DNA of 12,751 nt from assembly GCA_030039695.1 (NCBI GenBank), contig JASHVB010000352.1:1-12751 (forward strand), written 5' to 3'. Positions 1 to 7,313 of this stretch are shown piece after piece (positions within the stretch are counted from its first letter, which is position 1; each line of letters starts with the position of its first letter). Both the position numbers and the translations under genes were made by a program. The DNA is from Acetobacteraceae bacterium. GTDB lineage: Bacteria; Pseudomonadota; Alphaproteobacteria; Acetobacterales; Acetobacteraceae. Below the pieces are notes generated by a model. That model ran no database searches and was not told where the DNA came from. It worked only from the letters and a program-made list of their open reading frames with translations.

Positions 1-2
1 CC

Positions 3-830
3 GGTTCGGTCCGGGCGATGGGGCGTGCCCGAACGGTTGACGGCGGCTGGCTGGTGAGCGGGCAATGGGACTTCGCCAGCGGCGTGCACGGCGCTCGCTG
101 GCTGAACTGCACCTGCGTGGTGATGGACGCCGACGCTCCACGGCGGACCCCGACCGGGACGCCGGTGACGCGCACAATGTGGGTGCCGGCCGGGGCCGCG
201 ACGATCCTGGACACGTGGTTTGTGGTCGGGCTCCGCGCGACCGGCAGCCACGACTTTGCGGTGGACGACGTGTTCGTGCCGGCGACGCACAGCTATTCTC
301 TGGCCGAGCCGCCGCGCGAGACCGGCGCGCTGTACCACCCGCGCATGCTGCTCATCTCGCTGTGGACGGGGACAGCCGCGAACGCGCTGGGTATTGCGCG
401 TGGCGCGATCGATGCGTTCGTCGAGCTGGCCGGACGCGTAAGCTCGACGATGTCCACTACTTTGCTGCGTGAGCGTCCGCTGGTGCAGACTCGCGTGGCG
501 GAGGCGGCGGCGATCGTCCAGGCAGCACGCGCCTACTTATTCTTGGCGGTCGGGCGCGCTTGGGCCGCGATTCGGAACGGCACCGAGGATCCCGGGCCGA
601 TGGTCGCCGACGCACGGCTGGCGATCGTGCATGCAATGCATGAATCAGTACGCGCGGTCGATCTGGTGTTCCATGCCGCGGGCACCAATGCGGTATACAG
701 CTGCAATCCGCTGGAGCGGTATTTCCGCGATGTGCATGTGGCCGTGCAACACGCCGCGGGCCTGCCGGGTCAATATGAAAGTGCCGGGAAGGTGCTGCTG
801 GGATTGCGCCCAGCCGATCCAGGGTGGTGA
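3..830 (+). CDS. Acyl-CoA dehydrogenase-like flavoprotein (possible flavin monooxygenase), 5' partial
   Basis: The frame is already open at base 3, and the protein begins in mid-domain (VDGGWLVSGQWDFASG is a mid-domain beta-barrel motif of acyl-CoA dehydrogenases). The N-terminal part therefore lies outside the window, and the ATG at 18 is probably internal. About 275 residues are visible. GLRATGSHDFAVDDVFVP is the family hallmark at the end of the beta domain. A helical C-terminal domain follows, with a GIARGAIDAF segment, and it ends in RYFRDVHVAVQHAAG. That ending resembles the type-2 C-terminal domain of two-component flavin monooxygenases (HsaA, DszC and HpaB-like proteins) more than fatty-acyl-CoA dehydrogenases. 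The likely role is FADH2- or FMNH2-dependent oxidation, or dehydrogenation, of a small aromatic or acyl substrate in the cytoplasm. The substrate cannot be read from the sequence. It stops just before a large palindrome. The superfamily is secure; the choice between monooxygenase and dehydrogenase is inference. Confidence 0.85.
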   Translation, partial: GSVRAMGRARTVDGGWLVSGQWDFASGVHGARWLNCTCVVMDADAPRRTPTGTPVTRTMWVPAGAATILDTWFVVGLRATGSHDFAVDDVFVPATHSYSLAEPPRETGALYHPRMLLISLWTGTAANALGIARGAIDAFVELAGRVSSTMSTTLLRERPLVQTRVAEAAAIVQAARAYLFLAVGRAWAAIRNGTEDPGPMVADARLAIVHAMHESVRAVDLVFHAAGTNAVYSCNPLERYFRDVHVAVQHAAGLPGQYESAGKVLLGLRPADPGW

Positions 831-835
831 CGTCG

Positions 836-928
836 GCCTGCCGTCATTGCGACGAGCGAAGCGGCCGACCAAGCAACCCGCTGGAGATTGCTCGGTCGGT
901 CGCGTCGCTCCCCGCAATCACAGCAGGC
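836..928. repeat. Large imperfect palindrome between convergent genes (REP-like element)
   Basis: Two 41-base arms, 836-876 and 888-928, are reverse complements with 7 mismatches around an 11-base loop (877-887). The left arm contains GTCATTGCGACGAGCGAAGCG and ends in AAGCAA. The right arm begins TTGCTCGGTCGG and contains the matching CCCCGCAATCACAG. The wording (CATTGCGA...GCGAAGCG...AAGCAA) resembles dispersed intergenic palindromes common in alphaproteobacterial chromosomes. It fills nearly the whole gap between the stop codons at 828-830 and 933-935, so it probably also acts as a bidirectional transcription end or mRNA stabiliser. There is no T-tract on either side, so it is not a classical intrinsic terminator. 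Confidence 0.8.
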
Positions 929-932
929 AGCA

Positions 933-1799
933 TCACCCGGCCAGTCCCAGTGCCCGGATTGCATTCTTCTTCATGATCAGCTCGTGCACTTCCGGCCTGA
1001 AACCGGATGCCTTGAATTCGCTGATCCAGCGGTCCGGCGCGATCAGCGGCCAATCGGATCCGAACAGGATTTTGTCGCGCAGCGGCCCGTTCGAGTACTG
1101 CACGAGCTGAGGTGGAAAGTACTTCGGCGACCAGCCTGACAGGTCGATATACACATTCGGCTTGTGCAGGCAGACTGACAGCGCCTCGTCCTGCCAGGGC
1201 CAGGAGGGATGCGCGATGATGATGGTCATGTCGGGAAAATCAACCGCAACATCATCCAGATAGATCGGGTTTGAATATTTCAGCCGCAGCCCCCCGCCGC
1301 CCGGCATGCCGGTGCCGATGCCGGAATGGCCGCTGTGAAAGATGGCCGGCAGTTTATGCTTCGCGATTACTTCATAGATCCGGTACGCCATGCGGTCATT
1401 CGGAAAGAAGCCCTGCATAGTCGGATGGAACTTGAAGCCACGGATCACGCCGTCCTTGATCAGCGCCTCCGCTTCGCGCGCGCCCATGTGGCCCTTGTGC
1501 GGATCGATGCTGGCAAAGGCGATCATGATGTCCGCATTCTCGGCCGCTGCATCGGCCACCTCCTGGTTTGGAATGCGGCGGTTGCCAACCTCGAACTCGG
1601 AATCAACAGTGAACATTACCAGGCCGATCTTGCGTTCCCTGTAGTAGGCGATCGTTTCCGCAATCGTCGGACGCTTGCCGACCTTGAAATACTTGCTGGC
1701 GGCATCTTCGTACGGTTGCCATAACGCATCGGCCGGCTGGCGGCAGGAGACTTCAGCGTGGGTGTGGACGTCGATGGCGATCAGGTCGTTAATGTCCAT
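933..1799 (-). CDS. Amidohydrolase family 2 metal-dependent hydrolase/decarboxylase
   Basis: This 288-residue cytoplasmic TIM-barrel protein belongs to the amidohydrolase-2 group (ACMSD, gamma-resorcylate decarboxylase, PDC lactonase and TIM-sulfur relatives). The metal and active-site signatures are in the expected order: DVHTH at 10-14 on the first strand, FKFHP at 122-126, IFHSGH at 153-158, IIAHPSW at 194-200, and LFGSDWP at 245-251 with the catalytic-type Asp at 249. It ends with NAIRALGL, the usual closing helix of this family. Length is normal and no signature residue is missing. It starts 4 bases after the stop of the upstream GYD gene, so the two are almost certainly co-transcribed and probably translationally coupled; its own ribosome site is weak. 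Family members hydrolyse or decarboxylate aromatic or ring-opened carboxylic acids. The substrate here is unknown. Confidence 0.92.
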   Translation of the reverse strand: MDINDLIAIDVHTHAEVSCRQPADALWQPYEDAASKYFKVGKRPTIAETIAYYRERKIGLVMFTVDSEFEVGNRRIPNQEVADAAAENADIMIAFASIDPHKGHMGAREAEALIKDGVIRGFKFHPTMQGFFPNDRMAYRIYEVIAKHKLPAIFHSGHSGIGTGMPGGGGLRLKYSNPIYLDDVAVDFPDMTIIIAHPSWPWQDEALSVCLHKPNVYIDLSGWSPKYFPPQLVQYSNGPLRDKILFGSDWPLIAPDRWISEFKASGFRPEVHELIMKKNAIRALGLAG

Positions 1800-1803
1800 T
1801 TAA

Positions 1804-2097
1804 CTATCTCAGCGAGTTGATGATCTGCCGGTAAGCCTCCTCCGGAAACGCCTTTAGCGTCCTGGTGCGAACGTTGCCCAGCTTGCCGAGCAGTAGCGTA
1901 AATCGCGCCGACACGGCATCGTCCGGCGCATCATAGGTGATAATCAGGTCGTAGTCGCCCATCGTCATGAAGAGGGACAGGAAACGGCCGCCCATGTCCT
2001 CCAGGTTCTTGCGCGCCGCATCGACGCGGCGCGGGCTCTCATCGATGTTGCGGACACCCTGGTCGGTCCAGTTGGCCAGCATGACATAGGTCGGCAT
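1804..2097 (-). CDS. GYD domain-containing protein
   Basis: This 97-residue protein matches the small GYD family, which has a ferredoxin-like alpha/beta fold. It opens with a strand (YVMLANWTDQGVRNI), then a helix with basic residues (SPRRVDAARKNLEDMGG), then the diagnostic FMTMGDYDLIITYDAPDD around residues 43-58, which contains the G-D-Y motif that names the family. A second helix and a strand (VRTRTLKAFPEEAY) follow. There is no signal peptide or membrane segment, so it is cytoplasmic. The start is supported by AAGGA eight bases upstream. It is first in a two-gene leftward unit with the amidohydrolase and divergent from the LVIVD-repeat gene. The biochemical function of GYD proteins is not established; a small-molecule-binding or dimeric accessory role for the neighbouring hydrolase is only a guess. 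Confidence 0.9.
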   Translation of the reverse strand: MPTYVMLANWTDQGVRNIDESPRRVDAARKNLEDMGGRFLSLFMTMGDYDLIITYDAPDDAVSARFTLLLGKLGNVRTRTLKAFPEEAYRQIINSLR

Positions 2098-2159
2098 GGC
2101 TCACATCCTTTCTCAACCTGGGGTAGTCTGCCGACGGAAACCACAGGGAGGCAAGAGCC

Positions 2160-3386
2160 ATGATCGTCCAGGAGGGCGCGCGCAACGTCAGTTTCGTCGG
2201 CCACACCGACCAGGGCGGACGCGGCGACGGTGTGCAGGTAATGGTTTCGCGCGGTCATGCATATATCGGCACGCGGGTCAGCCGCGGCGTGATGGTCACC
2301 GACGTGCGCGACCCGCGAAACCCCAGGCCGGTGAACTTCGCGCCGATCCATCCGAATTCCTGGTGCATGCACCTGCAAGCCGCCAACGACCTGCTGCTGT
2401 GCATCGAGGAGCTCGACCTGAAGGCTCTGCTATCGCAGAAGGAATATTACAGCCAGTCGAATCAGGTGGACTCAGCGCGCTACGGCAAGCGAGGCGAGGA
2501 TTTCTCGGCCGGCATGCGAGTTTACGACATTTCCGATCCGGCTAATCCGCGTTCCATCGGCTTCATGGAGGTACCGGGACTCGGCCTTCATCGTATCTGG
2601 TGGACCGGCGGGCGTTATGCCTATGCATCCGCACTGCTGGACGGATATACCGACCACATCCTGATCATCATCGACATGAACGAACCCACGCACCCGCGCG
2701 AAGTGGGCCGCTGGTGGATCCCCGGCATGCACGCTGCCGGAGGCGAGGCTCCGACATGGAAGAACCGCTGGGCGCTGCACCACGCAGTGGTCGCCGATGA
2801 CATCGCATATGGCAGCTGGCGCGACGGTGGGCTGACCATCCTGGACGTGAAGGACAAATCGGCTCCGAGGCTGATCGCGCAGCGCAACTGGTGCCCGCCC
2901 TATGGCGGCGGCACGCATAGCGCGCTGCCACTGCACGACCGCGATTTGCTGGTGGTGGCGGACGAGGCAGTGCTGAACATTGATGTCGAAGGCCAACATA
3001 AGCGCACCTGGCTGTTTGACATCCGCGAAAAGAGCAATCCGGTCAGCATTGCCACCATGCCGATCCCGTCCGACCAGGATTATCTGAAGCTCGGCGGTCA
3101 GTTCGGGCCGCATAACCTGCACGAGAACCGGCCCGGTTCATTTCAGTCCTCCACGACGATCTTCGCCACCTGGCAGAGCGGCGGACTGCGTGTGTTCAAC
3201 ATAGCCGACCCGTACCGGCCGGAGGAGATCGGCTATTTCATCCCGCCGCAGCCGACGCATTGGATGGAGCCGATGCGTGGCCGGGCGAAAATCCGCCACA
3301 CCGCGGATCTTTTCGTAGCGCAGGACGGACTGGTCTACCTCACGGACTACGATGCTGGGCTGTATATCGTGCAGTGGGAGGGCTAG
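2160..3386 (+). CDS. LVIVD-repeat beta-propeller protein
   Basis: This 408-residue protein is built from repeats of the LVIVD type, seen as G-[LM]-x-[VI]-x-D-[VI]-x-[DE]-[PK]-x-x-P: GVMVTDVRDPRNP (43-55), GMRVYDISDPANP (118-130), ILIIIDMNEPTHP (167-179), GLTILDVKDKSAP (224-236), TWLFDIREKSNP (283-294) and GLRVFNIADPYRP (342-354), with GLYIV near the C-terminus. This implies a closed propeller of about six or seven blades. There is no signal peptide or membrane segment, although many relatives are exported. A histidine recurs just before the inner strand of successive blades: H71, H144, H207/H208, H253, H318/H321 and H380. The start has a good GGGAGG about 10 bases upstream. The gene is divergent from the GYD/amidohydrolase pair with 62 bases between. 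No reaction is established for the family; a metal-binding or scaffold role is inference. Confidence 0.9.
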   Translation: MIVQEGARNVSFVGHTDQGGRGDGVQVMVSRGHAYIGTRVSRGVMVTDVRDPRNPRPVNFAPIHPNSWCMHLQAANDLLLCIEELDLKALLSQKEYYSQSNQVDSARYGKRGEDFSAGMRVYDISDPANPRSIGFMEVPGLGLHRIWWTGGRYAYASALLDGYTDHILIIIDMNEPTHPREVGRWWIPGMHAAGGEAPTWKNRWALHHAVVADDIAYGSWRDGGLTILDVKDKSAPRLIAQRNWCPPYGGGTHSALPLHDRDLLVVADEAVLNIDVEGQHKRTWLFDIREKSNPVSIATMPIPSDQDYLKLGGQFGPHNLHENRPGSFQSSTTIFATWQSGGLRVFNIADPYRPEEIGYFIPPQPTHWMEPMRGRAKIRHTADLFVAQDGLVYLTDYDAGLYIVQWEG

Positions 3387-3704
3387 CCTCGAGCGCCGGG
3401 CAGCATCCACCGACTTCGACCTGCACCACTATGGCGGTGTCGGTGTGCGATGGTCTTTCAGTTCCCGCGCAAGATCGCGCTAACCATAAGTCGCCGCGTG
3501 CTCGGTTGTCGCAAAGGCACGCGATGCCGTGTCGGACGAGTGGTGATCAGAGTGAGTTGTGGGTGCTGGTAATTTCTTTGTCGCTACCATTCCTCGTTTT
3601 GGTACCAGTCCGATAATTGGATCGCCGTGGTGTCAGGGACAGAACCGTGCCAGTGGGCTAACGATGCGCCGCTAACCAAGGAGGAGCCGGATGCTTTGCG
3701 GCTT
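3387..3704. other. 318-base convergent intergenic stretch without a convincing gene
   Basis: This lies between the stop codons of the LVIVD gene (+) and the methyltransferase (-). Short frames exist, for example 61 codons from ATG at 3431 ending in a hydrophobic run. None shows a family motif, a convincing ribosome site or typical codon use. The part around 3565-3620 is noticeably more AT-rich than its surroundings. It carries TGGTA/TACCA complementary words (3567-3571, 3585-3589, 3603-3607) that could fold. A short symmetric motif, GGTGTCAGGGACAGAACC, sits at 3629-3646. No clear intrinsic terminator with a T-tract was found. Confidence 0.5.
3629..3646. repeat. Short symmetric motif, possible dispersed repeat
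   Basis: GGTGTCAGGGACAGAACC has TGTC/GACA arms around AGG, plus flanking GGT...ACC symmetry interrupted by AGA. Words of the form GTGTCAGGGAC recur next to REP-associated transposases in many proteobacteria. Only one copy is in the window and no transposase is nearby, so classification as a repeat rests on recall of similar sequences, not on copies seen here. Confidence 0.25.
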
Positions 3705-4502
3705 TCACACCACCCCGCGGCACGCCAGCGCCACTGCCGAAAAACTGCGTGGTCCGTCCTCCGCACCACCCAGAAACGCTGTGTGCACGCGCTCGCGCAG
3801 CGCCGTCTGCGTCGCCACATCCAGCGATGCGTGATACAGGCCGAGCGATCCCTCACCAGAGGCGATAGGCTGCCAGTAATCATCGAAGTTCGCGTAATCC
3901 ATGCGGACGAGCAGCGAAGTTTCGCTGACATCCGCCAGGCCGATGCGACGCCATAGCGAGCCAAGCCCCCCAGGCTGCACAATCGGGTTGAAATACATCG
4001 GGGCACGCTGCACGATCGCATCGGGATTCAGCACGCCCGCAACGTCCCAGAACATCCGGTTTGATGGCATACCGCCATAGGAATCCCACACCGCGGCGGC
4101 GACAACGCCGCCCGGGCGCACCACGCGCCGCATCTCCGCCACCGCCTGGTCGGGCTGCGGCATGAACTGCAACGACAGCATGGCAATCGCGCGGTCGAAG
4201 CGCGCCGACTCGAACGGCATGGCACAGGCATCACCCTGCTGAAGTGTGATGCGCGGATCGCCGTTAGCAGCGCGCGCATACTCCACATAAGCCCGGGCAA
4301 AATCGATGCCGGTCACCGACGAGATGTCGGCAGCACGTGGCAATGCAAATGTCAGACTGCCGGTGCCACAGCCGACATCGAGAATGCGCTCGCCGTCCGT
4401 CACCCGCACAAAGCAGATCAGCAATGGCGCAAGGCGCCGGCTCCAGCGCCCCATCACTTGCTCATAGGCTACGGCACTGTGCGCGTTGAACGTCGAAGGC
4501 AT
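3705..4502 (-). CDS. Class I SAM-dependent methyltransferase
   Basis: This 265-residue cytoplasmic methyltransferase has a Rossmann fold of the UbiE/Methyltransf_11 type. Motif I is ILDVGCGTGSLT (40-51), the SAM-binding glycine loop. The acidic residue ending strand 2 is in TGIDFA (64-69), and motif II is QQGDACAMPF (88-97). The post-motif segment has FDRAIAMLSLQFMPQPDQAVAEMRRVVRPGG, typical of small-molecule methyltransferases. The frame stays open upstream to 4661, but that extension overlaps the GST gene and has no similarity to the family. ATG at 4502 is preferred because FNAHSAVAYEQVMGRWSRRLAP is the family's usual opening and GAGG (4511-4514) sits 8 bases before it. The site overlaps the GST stop with a 10-base gap, so the gene is last in the leftward operon. 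The methyl acceptor is unknown. Confidence 0.9.
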   Translation of the reverse strand: MPSTFNAHSAVAYEQVMGRWSRRLAPLLICFVRVTDGERILDVGCGTGSLTFALPRAADISSVTGIDFARAYVEYARAANGDPRITLQQGDACAMPFESARFDRAIAMLSLQFMPQPDQAVAEMRRVVRPGGVVAAAVWDSYGGMPSNRMFWDVAGVLNPDAIVQRAPMYFNPIVQPGGLGSLWRRIGLADVSETSLLVRMDYANFDDYWQPIASGEGSLGLYHASLDVATQTALRERVHTAFLGGAEDGPRSFSAVALACRGVV

Positions 4503-4509
4503 AGCGACA

Positions 4510-4515
4510 ACCTCA
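4510..4515 (-). promoter_or_regulatory. Ribosome binding site that fixes the methyltransferase start
   Basis: On the minus strand TGAGGT lies 7-8 bases before ATG at 4502 and overlaps the TGA stop of the GST gene. This indicates translational coupling of the two genes and argues against the longer upstream start at 4661. Confidence 0.55.
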
Positions 4516-5142
4516 GCGGCGAGGAGGGTTGAATGGCTGGGCGATCTCCTGAAACACCGGCAGCCGTTCGCAGGTCGCAAGGTGCGAGGCCAATGCTGGC
4601 CAGCGCTTCGCATCAAACAAGCCAGGATGCGCGTCGCAGGTGAAACGTAAGGCGCAGGCAATGGCGGTGTCAGCGTGGCCGATGGTTTCTCCGGCCCAGA
4701 AGCGACTGGCCTTACCCGCTCGATCGGCTTCCAGCGCGTCCAGCGCAGCGAAAATCTGGCTCCGGCATCGCTCCACCCATTGGTCCGAAGTCGTCTGATG
4801 CAGCACCTGTTCGTAAACTAGACTGACAGCCTTTTCGGCAAGCCCCGTCGCCAGCGCGCAGACCTTCAGTGCGTGCCGCCGCAGATCGCCACCAGGTGCG
4901 ATCATGGCGCGCGATGGCCCGACCGTTTCATCGAGATAGTCAAGGATGGCTGCGCTCTCTATCACCACCTCGCCATTGTCCAACACCAGCGTCGGCACGC
5001 GACGCAATGGGTTGAGCGCGGCGATACGGTCGCCGTCGCTGAACGTCGACCACGGGCGGTGCTCGAACGCCAGCTCATAAAGCCGGAGCGCAATGGCAAC
5101 CCGCCGCACGAATGGCGAATCGTACTGTCCAATCAGGATCAT
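4513..5142 (-). CDS. Glutathione S-transferase family protein
   Basis: This 209-residue soluble protein has the two-domain GST layout. The N-terminal thioredoxin-like domain (about 1-75) begins MILIGQYDSPFVRRVAIAL. Ser9 is in the position of the usual catalytic Ser/Cys, the cis-proline motif RRVPTLVLDNG is at 47-57, and the glutathione gamma-Glu-binding ES pair is at 62-63 (VIESAAILDYL). The helical C-terminal domain has the FWAGETIGHADTAIACALRF segment, corresponding to the hydrophobic core and N-capping box. The likely role is glutathione conjugation, dehalogenation, isomerisation or peroxide handling. Glutathione use itself fits a proteobacterial rather than actinobacterial host, although F420 is more typical of the latter. 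The gene follows the third LLM gene after 47 bases and has only a weak ribosome site. The substrate is unknown. Confidence 0.92.
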   Translation of the reverse strand: MILIGQYDSPFVRRVAIALRLYELAFEHRPWSTFSDGDRIAALNPLRRVPTLVLDNGEVVIESAAILDYLDETVGPSRAMIAPGGDLRRHALKVCALATGLAEKAVSLVYEQVLHQTTSDQWVERCRSQIFAALDALEADRAGKASRFWAGETIGHADTAIACALRFTCDAHPGLFDAKRWPALASHLATCERLPVFQEIAQPFNPPRR

Positions 5143-5189
5143 GCTGGCCCGATGGCCGGAGGAATACAGAACAGGTCGCTGGCCATTGC

Positions 5190-6230
5190 CTAGAGCACCG
5201 TCTCCGCCACTACGCGCATCGCTTCGACACTGGCGCCCTTCAGGACAATCGTGCCGAGTTGTCCGGACTTCGCCACATCCATCCAGGCGGTGAGCCGGTC
5301 CTTGATCCTTTCCGCAGGCCCTACCAGTGAAATTTCATCGATCAGCTTGTCCGGCACCGCAGCGGCGGCCTCGTTCTTCTTACCGTCGAGATAGAGCGCC
5401 TGGATGGTCTTAGCCGCACCCTCGTAGCCCAGCTTGATCGCCACGTCGTTGTAGTAATTCTTTGCCCGCGCGCCCATTCCACCGATATAGAGTGCGAGTT
5501 CTGGCCGGATCTGGTCGCGGCAGGCCGCCACGTCGGGGCCCATCTTGGTACGCACGTAAGGCGCGACGTCGAATTTCTCCAGTGTGAGTGGACGGCCGGC
5601 TTTGTTCATGCCGTCCAGAAGCGGATCGGACACAATTCGGGGTTGCTCCGGCGAATAAAAGATAGGCAACACGCCATCGGCCGATTCACCGGCCGTGCGC
5701 AAACCGGCCGGTGTGATCGACGCCAGATAGAACCGCAGCGACGGATCGCCATGCGTGATGCTGCGCAGTGGCTTGCCCAGACCGGTCGCGTCGGGTCCCG
5801 CGTAGGGGATTTCGTATTCCTCGCCTTTGAAGGTCAGTGGTGCCTTGCGTTCCAGGATCTGCCTGATGATCGCGATATACTCCTTGGTTCGCGTCATCGG
5901 CTTGCCGAAGCGGACCCCATGCCAGCCTTCGATGACCTGTGGGCCGGACACACCCAGGCCGCAGAGGAAGCGCCCGCCAGACAAGTGCTGTAACGTCATC
6001 GCCGTCATCGCGGCGCAGGCCGGCGTGCGTGCAGGAATTTGCATGATGCCGGTGCCAACTTTCAGGCGCGTGGTGCACGCCAGCATCCAGGTCGCGGGCG
6101 TGACGGCGTCGGTGCCATAAGCCTCACCGGTCCAGGCCTGCTCAAATCCGAGGTGCTCGGCTTCCAGCACGCGCTCCATGTTCAGCTTCGGGGTAGGACC
6201 CGACATATCGACAGTGATGCCCAGGCGCAT
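5190..6230 (-). CDS. LLM class oxidoreductase, probably F420-dependent (longer, divergent type)
   Basis: This 346-residue luciferase-like (beta/alpha)8 barrel is of the F420-dependent methylene-H4MPT reductase-like group. Features seen: a GITVDMSG opening strand, LEAEHLGFEQAWTGEAYGTDAVTPATWM (a substrate/cofactor pocket loop like that of mycobacterial Rv3520c-type proteins), LKVGTGIMQIPARTPACAAMTAMTLQHLSGGRFLCGLGVSGPQVIEGWHG (the conserved central barrel block), a PLTFKGEEYEI strand, and a C-terminal segment with SLVGPAERIKDRL. It differs clearly from the other three LLM proteins here, which are closer to one another. It begins 15 bases after the stop of the preceding LLM gene with GAAGGA at suitable spacing, so both lie in one leftward operon. 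Expected reaction: hydride transfer between reduced or oxidised F420 (or FMN) and an unknown organic substrate. F420 use is inferred from family type and the nearby Fo synthase gene. Confidence 0.9.
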   Translation of the reverse strand: MRLGITVDMSGPTPKLNMERVLEAEHLGFEQAWTGEAYGTDAVTPATWMLACTTRLKVGTGIMQIPARTPACAAMTAMTLQHLSGGRFLCGLGVSGPQVIEGWHGVRFGKPMTRTKEYIAIIRQILERKAPLTFKGEEYEIPYAGPDATGLGKPLRSITHGDPSLRFYLASITPAGLRTAGESADGVLPIFYSPEQPRIVSDPLLDGMNKAGRPLTLEKFDVAPYVRTKMGPDVAACRDQIRPELALYIGGMGARAKNYYNDVAIKLGYEGAAKTIQALYLDGKKNEAAAAVPDKLIDEISLVGPAERIKDRLTAWMDVAKSGQLGTIVLKGASVEAMRVVAETVL

Positions 6231-6245
6231 ATGGTGTTTCCTTCT

Positions 6246-7202
6246 CTAACCGAGCTTCGCTATCACGTCGTCGCGGAAGCGCCGCATATTGTCGATCGTC
6301 GCGCTGGTGGTTGACCCGAACAGTCGCACGTCGACCGCGGAGACGCCTAGATCCTGCAAGGCGCGGATGTCGCCGGCGTAATGGGCCGCGCCGCCAGTGA
6401 ACATTTCGCCCGCGCCGTCGATGCTGCGGCGAGGACGCGTTTCGCTGGGCCCTGCCAGAACACGCAGGGCAACAGCAATGGTGGATGGATCGCGTCCTGC
6501 TTTCTCTGCCGTCTCGCACAGCTTCGCCATCCCCATTCTGAAACGCGCGATCGTGTTCATCGGCAGTTGCGGATTGGTGCCAACCGGATACCAGCAGTCG
6601 GCGTAACGCACGGTGCGCCGCAGAGCAGGACCGCTCTCGCCGCCGACCCAAATCGGGATCGGTTGCTGCGGAGGCTTAGGCGCGAACAGTACGTCGGAGA
6701 AGTTAACGTATTTGCCTTTGAACCGGGGCTCGTCCGCGGTCCACAGTTCCTTGCAGACCGCCATCCATTCCTCGGTCACGTATGCGCGATCGTCGAACGG
6801 CGCAGCATTGATCGCCTCGAATTCCTCTCGGCACCAGCCAACACCAATGCCGAGCGTCAGGCGGCCTTTGGACAGATGGTCGATGGTGGCGAGAATCTTG
6901 GCGGTCAGTACCGCCGGTCGGTGCGGTACCACCATGACCGACATGACGAACCGCAGCTTCTGCGTGATCCCCGCGATGAACGCGGTCGTGGCAAGCTGCT
7001 CGAGCCAGGCTGCAGTAGGGCCGGCAGGAAACTCGCCCGTGTTGGTATAGGGATATCTCGACTCTAAATTTCGCGGCACCATGATGTGGTCGCTGACTGT
7101 CACATAGTCGAAGCCGAGCGCTTCGCCTTCAGTGATGATTCGCACCAGGCTGTCGGGATCGATCATGGGCCCGGATGTTGGGGCATTGAAGCCGAGCTGC
7201 AT
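6246..7202 (-). CDS. LLM class F420-dependent oxidoreductase (tandem paralogue B)
   Basis: This is a 318-residue luciferase-like barrel of the Rv2161c-type F420 group. Diagnostic blocks: ALGFDYVTVSDHIMVP (29-44), a SRYPY...GEFPAG loop, LRFVMSVMVVPHRPAVLTAKILATIDHLSKGRLTLGIGVGWCREEFEA (about 84-131), GKYVNFSDVLFAPKPPQQPIPIWVGGESGPALRR, and a C-terminal MRRFRDDVIAK helix. It is very similar, including in length, to the gene at 7317-8273, so the pair is a tandem duplication. Small substitutions are concentrated near the C-terminus (RLFGSTTSAT versus GMFGPTLAVT). ATG at 7202 is preceded by GGAG with about 6 bases spacing. A 114-base gap with a hairpin separates it from the upstream paralogue, and 15 bases separate it from the next gene. 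The substrate is unknown. Confidence 0.93.
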   Translation of the reverse strand: MQLGFNAPTSGPMIDPDSLVRIITEGEALGFDYVTVSDHIMVPRNLESRYPYTNTGEFPAGPTAAWLEQLATTAFIAGITQKLRFVMSVMVVPHRPAVLTAKILATIDHLSKGRLTLGIGVGWCREEFEAINAAPFDDRAYVTEEWMAVCKELWTADEPRFKGKYVNFSDVLFAPKPPQQPIPIWVGGESGPALRRTVRYADCWYPVGTNPQLPMNTIARFRMGMAKLCETAEKAGRDPSTIAVALRVLAGPSETRPRRSIDGAGEMFTGGAAHYAGDIRALQDLGVSAVDVRLFGSTTSATIDNMRRFRDDVIAKLG

Positions 7203-7291
7203 GGGAGTTCTCCATCCGAGCTTCCTCTCCTACTATCGCGAAAGGGCTTGGAAGCAAGCGCTGCGTGGCGCAGGCAGCCCACCTCACCCAG

Positions 7292-7313
7292 CCCCTCCCG
7301 CAACGGGAAGGGG
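7292..7313. repeat. GC-rich hairpin/dispersed repeat in the operon gap
   Basis: CCCCTCCCG (7292-7300) pairs with CGGGAAGGGG (7304-7313) around a CAA loop with one bulged base. It begins 3 bases downstream of the stop of the leftward LLM gene at 7317. The adjoining wording (CCTCACCCAGCCCCTCCCGCAA) resembles a widespread intergenic palindrome of proteobacteria. It could attenuate read-through or protect the 3' end of the first cistron. There is no T-tract, so a full terminator is unlikely. Confidence 0.6.

Noticed and set aside
18..830. ATG at 18 as the true start of the acyl-CoA dehydrogenase-like gene
   Set aside because: The frame is open to the window edge and the visible protein begins in the middle of the conserved beta domain, so the N-terminal domain must lie upstream.
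3691..3834. 47-codon ATG frame preceded by AAGGAGGAG on the + strand
   Set aside because: The ribosome-like site is good, but the peptide lies antisense to the methyltransferase 3' end, is Arg/Ser/Ala-rich and has no motif; probably chance.
4503..4661. Upstream extension of the methyltransferase frame to an ATG at 4661
   Set aside because: It overlaps the GST coding region on the same strand, has no family similarity and lacks a ribosome site. The ATG at 4502 fits the family start and has GAGG upstream.
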